From positions 1-64,000 of the forward strand of contig CAWBUQ010000016.1 of NCBI GenBank assembly GCA_963791995.1: a DNA stretch of 64,000 bases, read 5' to 3'. The notes beneath the pieces were generated by a model that worked only from the letters and a program-made list of their open reading frames with translations, had not been told where the DNA came from and ran no database searches. Shown here piece by piece: positions 53,427 through 60,941 of this stretch (its first letter is position 1; each line of letters begins with the position of its first letter). The position numbers and the translations under genes are program-made. Source of the stretch: Bog-473 sp963791995 (lineage in GTDB: Bacteria > Actinomycetota > Acidimicrobiia > Acidimicrobiales > RAAP-2).

Positions 53427-55069
53427 TCAGGCAGGGTTACGGTGTGCTGGGAGGAGCCGCTTGGCGTCGCGCTCGGCGTCGAGCACGCTGTCGAGTCGGG
53501 AGAGCTCGCCGGGCGCGTCCGCCACACGGTTGTGCCGCTCTTCGGGGTCCAGCGTCAGGTTGTGCAACTCGAATACTGGTTCGGCCGCCGGCCCCAGCAT
53601 GGGGTTCGCGGCGATGCCGTGCGCGGCGTGCCAGTCGTCGAGGCGCTCGTAGTAGTGGTTCAGCTTCCACAACTCGGCTGACCCGTCCGCGCCGCTCGGG
53701 AGCTCGGCGATCACCGACTCGACGCGGCGACGGGTTCGACACGGCTTCGAACGCTTCGCCGTTGAAGAGCCCGTTCTGGGTCAGGCCCCGCGAGACGTCG
53801 TCCTCGGTCATGAAGTAGATCGGTGCGGATGCCGCTTCGGCCGGCGTCGATCCCCCGATCACCGCGCTGAGGTCCCGACCGGGCAGCGGTCGCGCCTCGT
53901 CGTGGTGCACGGACACGCCCGCGCTCGCCCGCTCCACGTCGATCCCGGCCAAGCCGAGCAGGGTCGGGACGAGGTCGACGTGGCTCGTGGGGAAGGTGAC
54001 CCCGCCGTCGATACGGGCGACGCCGGGTCCCTTGACGATGAGGGGCACGCGGATCGCCTCGTCGAACGCGTTGTACCACTTCTGCACCATCCCGCCGTGG
54101 GCGCCGCCCAGGTCGCCGTGGTCCGAGGTGAACACGATGACGGTGTCGTCCGCCATGCCCGACGCCTCGAGCGCCTCGAGCACGCGGGCGATGGCGCGGT
54201 CGACCAATGTGTGCAAGTAGTAGTAGAGGCGGCGGTACGCCAGGTCGGGCGGCTGGTCGTAGAGGATCTTCGGCCACACCGCTTTCCACTGCTCCTGACA
54301 CGCGGGGCGACCCGCGAACGAGTCGCGCTGCGAGGGCGCCTCCTCGACGTCTGGCACGCTGTCGTCGGGCGGCGGCGGCATCGACAACAGGTACTCCCAG
54401 CCGAAGCCGGCGAACGCGATGTCGTGCGGGTTCACGAAGGAGGCCACCGTCAGCCACGGCCCGTCGGCACGCGCCGCGGCCAGCTCGTCGAAGAGCTCGA
54501 CCACCTGCGTGGCGAAGACGCCGTCACGCACCACACCCGCATCGGCGCGTGCCGCGCCGTGCGGCTCGCGCCCGATCCACCCCGCGAACCCGTAGGGATC
54601 GAGGCGGTCCGCTCTACGGTACGCGTCGACGTTCGCCGGGACAGGGTTGCCGTCCGCGTCCGACGTCATCAACGACTCGTGGGTACCCGGAATCGTCAGG
54701 TCGGCGTGCGAGATGTGCCACTTGCCGCGGTAGTGCGTGCGGTAGCCGCCGGCGCGGAACCAGTCCCCGAGGGTGGGGACCGAGTCGGGGTCGAGCCAGT
54801 GCATGCCCGAATCGGTGGCCTGCTTGGCCAGGCCGTCGGTCTGCGACGACCCGTGCAGGGACGGGTACTGCCCGGTGAACAGCGTCGCCCGGCTCGGCAG
54901 ACAGGCGGTGGACCCGGCGTAGTGACGGTGGAACTCGAGGCCTCCGCTGCGGAGGGCCTGCGCGCGCGCCGAGGTGGTCGCGACGGAAACCGGCCACCGA
55001 GTCGGACTCGTAGGGGGGCGGGTAGCGCTCCTCGTCGGTCATGATCACAAGGACGTTCGGACTGTCCAC
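53427..55069 (-). CDS. Formylglycine-type sulfatase, frameshifted
   Basis: A type I sulfatase of about 545 residues. VLVIMTDEERYPPPYES opens the alkaline-phosphatase-like fold with its metal Asp-Glu; in the next frame ACLPSRATLFTGQYPSLHG contains CxPSR, the cysteine converted to formylglycine (codon 54901-54903); GKWHIS and TSDHGDLGGAHGGMVQKWYN supply the remaining metal and catalytic residues. Frame changes near 54970 and 53730. GTG 55069 begins the protein; a GGAGGAG lies about 12 bases upstream. No formylglycine-generating enzyme is nearby. No signal peptide is seen, so intracellular action is likely. It follows the sulfate importer region, suggesting use of organic sulfate esters. Confidence 0.88.
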
Positions 55070-55597
55070 TCGGGTCTTCCACTCCTCCGGGTCGCGCTCG
55101 GGCGAATGCGGGAGGCAGAACCTAGGAGATCGCCTCCATCGTCGCACGTCACCCGGTCCGCCCATTCGGCCCTGGCCCAGGTCGGGCCGGTCGCCGGCGG
55201 CAACAGGGAATGCCCGCCGGTCGTCCGTCCCGCCTGCGACGACAACACAGACACAACCTGGTCCTGCACGCGCCCTCTCGGTCCGAAAACGACGGCGCGC
55301 CGCCACGCGCCGCAGGCCCATCGTGACCCGTTCTCCCAGCCCAGAGTGCATCTTTGGCGACTGTCTCGACCGTCTCCTGACCGTCCAGGGCAGACCCCTC
55401 ACCGGGGCCGCCAGGGCGAGACATGCACTACACACGCATGGGACAGGGAATCCCTAGCGTGTGCAGGCGATGAACCAGGCGGACCGCACTGTCGCGGGAA
55501 CGACGAGGGCACTGCCCCGGCACGTCCCCACGGCGCGTCGCGCCTGCACCCTGGTCCCGCCCACCCCCTCCCTCGCCCCCCACCGGCGAGGCCGGCC
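55070..55597. other. Divergent promoter region of the aminoacyl-carrier cluster
   Basis: About 530 bases between the divergent sulfatase and flippase genes. No gene is recognised; open frames here lack ribosome sites and family likeness. It contains the nested inverted repeats described at 55431-55463. A start region of the flippase gene begins at 55598. Confidence 0.4.
55431..55463. promoter_or_regulatory. Nested inverted repeats upstream of the flippase/aminoacyl-carrier operon
   Basis: Arms CACACGC (55431-55437) and GCGTGTG (55457-55463) flank the perfect palindrome AGGGAATCCCT (55445-55455). The element lies about 135 bases upstream of the flippase start and 360 bases from the sulfatase start. 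It may be an operator, or a transcribed stem-loop; no regulator gene is adjacent. Confidence 0.4.
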
Positions 55598-57125
55598 GTG
55601 ACCGACATCGCCTCCGACCCGGCCGCCGCCGCGGCAGCCGAGCTGCAGAACGCAGCAGCCTCGACGGCACCGACACCGCCCAGGGCGACACGTCCACGGC
55701 GGGCGCCGGCGGCGCGATCCAGAAGCGGGCGATGCGCGGCGCCTCGTTCCTCTTCGGACGCGAGGCCATCGGATCGGTCGTGCGCCTCATCGGCGTGATC
55801 ATCACCGTCCGCATGATCGGCCCGAGCAACTACGGCGTGTTCACCGCGGCGGCCGCCTACGTCGCGGTCATCGTGACCATCTGCCAGATGGGGTCAGAGG
55901 TCTTCCTCATCCGTGCCCACGAACAGCCCACCAAGCGGCTGAACAACGAGATCTTCACGTTGCTGCTGGTGACCTCGGTCGCATTGAGCGTCGTCGCGCT
56001 CGGCTTGACGTTCGTGCTGGCGCCTCTCATCAAGCCCGCGGGCACCCTCGTGCCGCTACGCGTGTTGCTCCTCTGCGTGCCGATCAACGCGCTGTGGGCA
56101 CCAGCCCAGGCGCACATCGAGCGTGCCTTCGACTACAAGAAGATGGGCATCCTCGAGCTCGGTGGCGACATCGTCCTCTACGCCGTCGCCGTGCCGTTGG
56201 CCCTCTTGCACTTCGGCGCCTGGTCGCTCGTCGCCGGCTATTTCGCCTGGCAGACCTTCCTGCTCGTCGGAAGCCTGCTCCTGTCGGGCCTGCGGCCGCG
56301 CCTGGCGTGGTCGACCAAGACGGCCAAGGACGTCATCCGCCACGGCACCTCGTATTCGACCTCCATGCTGTTCGTCAACCTCGTCTTCGTGGTCCCCCCG
56401 ATCGTCGTCGGGACGTTCGTCGGTGCGGCCGGCGTCGGCTACGTGTCGTTCGGGCGCAACCTCGTCAACACGGTCGGGTTCGCCAAGCGCGCCGCGTACC
56501 GCCTGGGCATCGTCACCATGGCCCAGATCAACCGCGACGACCCCAAGCTGTTCCGTCAGGGCCTCGAGCGCGGCGCCTTCTTGCTCACGCTGGCGCTGGG
56601 CGTGTCCCTTCGCCATCTTCGGACTGGGCGCGCACTGGATCGTCCCCGCCCTCTTCGGACACGAATGGGCCGCCGCACTGCCGATCTTCTGCCTCCTCGC
56701 GCTGGGCTGGGTGCTCAACTCCATCGGGTCGGTCGAAGCCTCCCTCTTCTATGCGCTCGGGAAGAACACGGTGGTGGCGGTCGGACAGGGCCTCCAGGTG
56801 CTCTTCTTGTTCGTGCTCTCGATCCCGCTGGTCAAGTACTGGGGCGTCAACGGCTTCGGCGTCGCCTCGCTGCTCGCCATGGTTGCCTTCGTCTACCCGG
56901 ATCGGACAGCTGCGCAAGCTCGCCACCTACTCCATGGCCGCGACGATCGCGGTCTCGCTGATCCTCGCCCCCTCCATGTTCCTGCCGATCTTCCCGCCCT
57001 GGATCGGCCTGGTCCTCTTGCTGCCCTGGGTGCTGCTCTTCGTGGTCAAGTCGCTCCGGGAGCAGATCTTCGGGGTGCTCGACTCCCTCCGCTCGTCACT
57101 CCGGCGCAAGGTCGCAGTGGCATGA
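55598..57125 (+). CDS. Polysaccharide flippase (Wzx / MVF-like), frameshifted
   Basis: An MOP-superfamily flippase of about 508 residues with 12 or more helices, translocating lipid-linked glycans to the outer face of the membrane. After a variable N-terminus (GTG 55598), ASFLFGREAIGSVVRLIGVI, MIGPSNYGVFTAAAAYVAVI and SEVFLIRAHEQPTKRLNNEI are typical of Wzx/RfbX-like lipopolysaccharide and exopolysaccharide exporters. Frame changes near 55655, 56610 and 56905; each continues as a family helix. It is the first gene of the aminoacyl-carrier train, and its stop overlaps the AcpS gene (ATGA), so the product of the pathway is probably attached to or carried with an exported glycan. Confidence 0.85.
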
Positions 57126-57616
57126 CAGACGTCGTGACACCCCCTTCCTGCCGGGTCGGCGTGGACCTCGCCACCGTCGCCGACGTCGAGTCGGCCCTGG
57201 CTGCGCACGGGGAGCGCTACCTCCGGCGGGTCTTCACCCCCCATGAGCTGGACTGTTGTCGCAGGTCCGGCGGCTGGTCGGCCGAATCGCTCGCCGCCCG
57301 CTTCGCCGCCAAGGAGGCCACCATCAAGGTGCTCCAGCCCAGGGCCAACCAACCCGATTGGAACAGTATGGAAGTGCGGCGCCGCTCTGACGGCTCCTGC
57401 ACCATGACCCTTTCGCGCACTGCGGCCGAGATGGCCGAGGCGGCCGGCATCACCGCGCTGTCGCTCAGCATGAGCCACGAGGGCGAGCAGGCCGCGGCGG
57501 TTGTGTTCGCCTTGTGCGGCCCGCCGCCCGGGACCGCCCTCAGCCTCTCCGGCGGCGTCACGCCGGGACGAATCGAATTCGCAGCATGGAAAGAAAGGAA
57601 ACCAGCAGATGCCTGA
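57122..57616 (+). CDS. Holo-acyl-carrier-protein synthase type phosphopantetheinyl transferase
   Basis: A 164-residue AcpS-family 4'-phosphopantetheinyl transferase, which converts apo carrier protein to its holo form using CoA. GVDLATVADVESALAAHG contains the metal-binding Asp15, and AARFAAKEATIKVL the Lys64-Glu65 pair of the active site; FTPHELDCC precedes it. The C-terminus is about 35 residues longer than usual AcpS. It overlaps the flippase stop and the carrier-protein start, so it is presumably dedicated to that carrier. An additional cell-wide AcpS should exist elsewhere. Confidence 0.88.
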   Translation: MTDVVTPPSCRVGVDLATVADVESALAAHGERYLRRVFTPHELDCCRRSGGWSAESLAARFAAKEATIKVLQPRANQPDWNSMEVRRRSDGSCTMTLSRTAAEMAEAAGITALSLSMSHEGEQAAAVVFALCGPPPGTALSLSGGVTPGRIEFAAWKERKPADA

Positions 57617-57881
57617 GCCCGCGCACCCCAACGAGGCGCGAGTCCGTTCCACGTTGGTCGAGCACGCCCGCCTGCCCGTGGACGTCGAGACGCTCCAGGT
57701 CTATGACGACTTGTTTCAAGCCGGGATGACCTCGCACGCCAGCGTCAACGTGATGCTTGCCCTCGAAGAGGAGTTCGACATCGAATTCCCCGAGGAGATG
57801 CTCCAGAAGTCGACCTTCGAGTCGATCGAAGCGATCTGCTCGTCGATCGCCAGCCTCAGCACGATTGGAGACCCAGTATGA
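57609..57881 (+). CDS. Small carrier protein (acyl/aminoacyl carrier)
   Basis: A 90-residue ACP-fold protein. After an N-terminal helix, VYDDLFQAGMTSHASVNVML places the phosphopantetheine-bearing Ser at residue 42 (TSH in place of the usual DSL), then LEEEFDIEFPEEMLQKSTFE as helix III. This D-L-x-x-x-G-(M/L)-T-S form is what I recall for the carrier proteins loaded by tRNA-synthetase-like ligases in Bradyrhizobium. The start lies in the AcpS gene (8-base overlap) and the stop overlaps the dehydrogenase (ATGA). Function: carrying an activated amino acid as a thioester. Confidence 0.88.
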   Translation: MPEPAHPNEARVRSTLVEHARLPVDVETLQVYDDLFQAGMTSHASVNVMLALEEEFDIEFPEEMLQKSTFESIEAICSSIASLSTIGDPV

Positions 57882-59040
57882 GCTCGACAAAACTGCACGG
57901 CCACGAGGCCGCGGCGCGAGCGGCGACGATCGCCGCCGAGGTGACGGCGCCAGCGGCCGACGACGTCGACACCCGCTCTCGATTCCCCTTCGAGACCTTC
58001 GAGGCGCTCCAGGCCGACGGCCTCCTGGCCACGCTGGTCCCGATCGAGTTCGGGGGCATCGGCGCCACGCTGTCCGAGGCGGGTGACACCGTGACCGAGC
58101 TCGCCAAGGCCTGCTCCTCGAGCGGGATGATCCTGGCCATGCACCACCTCCAGGTGGCCTGCGTGGTCCGCCACGGGCAGAACGAAGCACTCCGGCAATT
58201 CCTGGCTGAGATCGCCAACGAGCAGTTGCTGCTGGCCTCGGCCACCACCGAGGTGGGCGTAGGCGGCAACACGCGCGAGAGCATCTGCGCCATTCAGCCG
58301 CACGAGCAGGGTTTCGAGCTGCAAAAGGCGGCGGGCGTCATCTCCTACGGCTCCTACGCCGACGCGGTGCTGGCGACAGCTCGGCGCAACGAGGACGCGC
58401 CGGCCAGCGACCAGGTGCTGGTCGTGTGTCGCGCCCCCGGCCTCAGCCTCGAGCAGACGGGCCAGTGGAACACGCTCGGCATGCGCGGCACCTGCAGCCC
58501 CGGCTTCGCACTGCGGGCCACGGGGTCCATGGACATGATCCTGCCGGTCGGCTTCGGCGAGGTCTCCGAGCGGACCATGCTCCCGGTGTCGCACATCCTG
58601 TGGGCCTGTGTCTGGCAGCGGCATCGCGTCGGCGGCCGTCGAGCGCGCCCGATCCATGGTCCGGGCCGAAGCCCGCAAGAACGTCGACGTGCTGCCCAAG
58701 GGCGCCCCGGCGCTGGCCGAGCTCCTGCTCCAGCAGCGCCAGCTCGAGGCCTTGGTCCAGGACGCCCTCGACGAATTCGACCGGCTCGATGCCTCGCCGC
58801 GTGCCGGCGTGCCCATGTCGTTCACCATCGCCATGAACACGCTGAAGGTCGCGGCATCGCGCCTCGTCGTCGAGATCGTCTCGGGCGCTCTCATGCTCTG
58901 CGGAATGGCCGGCTACTCCCACGGCACGCCGTACAGCCTGGGACGCCAGCTCCGCGACTCCTACAGCGCCGACGGTGATGATCAACAACACGCGGATCCT
59001 CGCCGACAACGCCCACATGCTCACGATCTCAAAGGGGTAG
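57878..59040 (+). CDS. Acyl-CoA dehydrogenase-type flavoenzyme, frameshifted
   Basis: An FAD-dependent acyl-CoA dehydrogenase-family protein of about 387 residues. The N-terminal helical domain has LQADGLLATLVPIEFGGIGA and ACSSSGMILAMHHLQVACVV; the middle beta domain LLLASATTEVGVGGNTRESI, and LEQTGQWNTLGMRGTCSPGF; the C-terminal four-helix bundle begins IASAAVERARSMVRAEARKN and ends TILADNAHML-like after a second frame change. Changes near 58615 and 58975. In known pathways such enzymes oxidise carrier-bound amino acids (prolyl-carrier dehydrogenases PltE and RedW). By analogy it may dehydrogenate the carrier-tethered amino acid here. No catalytic Glu is confirmed. Confidence 0.85.
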
Positions 59041-59043
59041 ACG

Positions 59044-59946
59044 ATGACTGACACCACTGCTTTCGGCTCGGCTCTCGTCGAAAAGGGCCTGCTGTTCCCG
59101 ACCGGGATCCTCGGCGTGCTGGGCCGCTCCCAGCAGTACGCGGACATCGCGGCCGGGCTCAACTCGATCGTCGACGCCTGGGGCGTCGAGCTTGGCGCGA
59201 CGGGCATCCAGTTCCCGCCCATCGTGAACAAGGCGACGTTCGAGGAGACCAACTACGTCCAGTCCTTCCCCGACCTCATGGGGGCGATCCACGTCTTCAC
59301 CGGCGGCAACAAGGAGCACGCGGAGCTCCTGCGGCGTTCGGAGTCGGGCAAGGACTGGTCGGACATGCTCGAGATGGCCGACGTGTTCCTGGCCTCTGCG
59401 GCCTGCCACCCGGTGTACCCGATGTGCACGGGCACGCTGCCTGAGTCCGGGCGCTACTTCAACGTGTCGAGCTACTGCTTCCGTCACGAGCCGAGCGAGG
59501 ACCCGGCGCGCATGCAGTCGTTCCAGATGCACGAGATCGTCTTCGTCGGCGACCCCGATGCGGCGCAGCAGCACCGCGACGCCGGGCTCGAGGTCGGCAT
59601 CGACATCCTGCGCCGGCTCGGGCTCGAGATGGACGTGATCGAAGCCAACGATCCCTTCTTCGGCCGCCTGGGCACCGCCATGGCCAAGGGCCAGAAGGAA
59701 GAGATCCTGAAACTCGAGGGCACGACGCCCATCGGGAGCCCCGACCACCCCGTGGCCATCATTTCGGGCAACTGCCACCGCGACCACTTCGGCACCCCGT
59801 TCTCGATCGAGACGGGGGATGGTGCGGTGGCCCACAGCGCCTGTGTCGCCTTCGGCGTCGACCGGATCACGCTCGCCCTCTTGTACCATCACGGGCTCGA
59901 CGTGAGCAGCTGGCCGGCCGAGGTCAAGGAGGCATTGCGCTTGTGA
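59044..59946 (+). CDS. Amino acid:[carrier protein] ligase (class II aaRS-like)
   Basis: A 300-residue homolog of the catalytic core of atypical seryl-tRNA synthetase without a tRNA-binding domain. These enzymes adenylate an amino acid (usually Gly or Ala) and transfer it to the phosphopantetheine of a carrier protein. Motif 2 is YCFRHEPSEDPARMQSFQMH (R147) and motif 3 FGVDRITLALL (R274). The zinc ligands are C121 (AACHPVYP), E164 (MHEIVFVG) and C244 (GNCHRDHFG), the Cys/Glu/Cys set of the Bradyrhizobium enzymes as I recall. The frame is intact. ATG 59044 is 3 bases after the dehydrogenase stop; it lies three genes downstream of its presumed carrier. Amino acid specificity cannot be read. Confidence 0.9.
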   Translation: MTDTTAFGSALVEKGLLFPTGILGVLGRSQQYADIAAGLNSIVDAWGVELGATGIQFPPIVNKATFEETNYVQSFPDLMGAIHVFTGGNKEHAELLRRSESGKDWSDMLEMADVFLASAACHPVYPMCTGTLPESGRYFNVSSYCFRHEPSEDPARMQSFQMHEIVFVGDPDAAQQHRDAGLEVGIDILRRLGLEMDVIEANDPFFGRLGTAMAKGQKEEILKLEGTTPIGSPDHPVAIISGNCHRDHFGTPFSIETGDGAVAHSACVAFGVDRITLALLYHHGLDVSSWPAEVKEALRL

Positions 59947-60941
59947 GGGTCCAGGTGCTCAATCTGGATCCGAGCACGTACGTCTCCCATCTCGTCCACG
60001 GCGACGAGCGGATGTGGCTCGAGTCGAACTGCGCGGCCGACCTCTGGATCGAGGTCCTGCACGGCGTCGGCCTCGAACCGCTCGCTGCCATGGGGTTCTT
60101 GCTCAGCGCCGGGTTCGACGGCGAGCAGTGGCGCATGTTCAAGTTCTCCATGGAGGACGTGTGGCGGCTCTACGGGATCGACTGCTACGAGGTGAACCTC
60201 TGGCGCACCCTCCCGAACCACCTCGAGGACCACATCGCCCTCGGCCGGATGATCACCATCGACGTCGACGCCTGGTGGCTACCCGACACCGAGGGGCTCA
60301 CCTACAAGACCGCCCACCAGAAGACGACGGTGGCGGTCCAGATGATCGACGTGGAGGCCGGCCGCATCGGCTACTTCCACAACGGCGGCTACTACGAGCT
60401 CGGCGGCGAGGAGTACGAGCGGCTGATCGCTGACGAGGCCGTGGCGGTCATCCCGCCCTACGCCGAGGCGATCGACCTCGAGCACCTCCGACGCGACGAG
60501 GACCTGCGGCCGCTGGCCCTCGAGCTCGCCCGTGAGCATTTCGCCCGCCGGCCCACGGCCAACCCGGTCAGCGAGATGCGCAAGCGTCTGGAGGGCGACC
60601 TCCCCTGGCTCGTCAGGGACGGGATCGACACATTCCACCGCTACGCCTTCGGGTCGATCCGCCAGTGCGGATCCAACGCGGAGCTGGCCGTGGACTACGT
60701 GCGCTGGCTGGCCGCCGGCCCGGGCGCTCCCGAGACGAGCACCGCGTCCGAGCAGAGCTCCAGGAACGGCGACGCCGCCGCCGAGGCCTTTCTCACCGTC
60801 TCCAAGAAGGCGAAGGCGCTGGAGTTCCAACTCGCCCGCGTGCTGCGGGGCAAGCAGATCGCACTGGCGGAGGTGATGTCGGAGATGGAGTCCGCCTGGG
60901 AGGATGCCATCGAGGCCACAGCCGCCTTGCTCTATGGCTGA
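59943..60941 (+). CDS. DUF1839 family protein
   Basis: An intact 332-residue DUF1839 protein, a family I recall next to aminoacyl-carrier ligase genes. Conserved blocks are MWLESNCAADLWIEVLHGVG, FSMEDVWRLYGIDCYEVNLW, WWLPDTEGLTYKTAHQKTTV and IGYFHNGGYYELGGEEYERL, which include possible catalytic Cys, Asp and His residues. The segment with PDTEGLxYKTxHxKTT and YFHNxGYY recalls papain-like or transglutaminase-like folds (inference), which would suit transfer of an aminoacyl group from the carrier. GTG 59943 overlaps the ligase stop (GTGA), so the two are coupled. Confidence 0.85.
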   Translation: MRVQVLNLDPSTYVSHLVHGDERMWLESNCAADLWIEVLHGVGLEPLAAMGFLLSAGFDGEQWRMFKFSMEDVWRLYGIDCYEVNLWRTLPNHLEDHIALGRMITIDVDAWWLPDTEGLTYKTAHQKTTVAVQMIDVEAGRIGYFHNGGYYELGGEEYERLIADEAVAVIPPYAEAIDLEHLRRDEDLRPLALELAREHFARRPTANPVSEMRKRLEGDLPWLVRDGIDTFHRYAFGSIRQCGSNAELAVDYVRWLAAGPGAPETSTASEQSSRNGDAAAEAFLTVSKKAKALEFQLARVLRGKQIALAEVMSEMESAWEDAIEATAALLYG

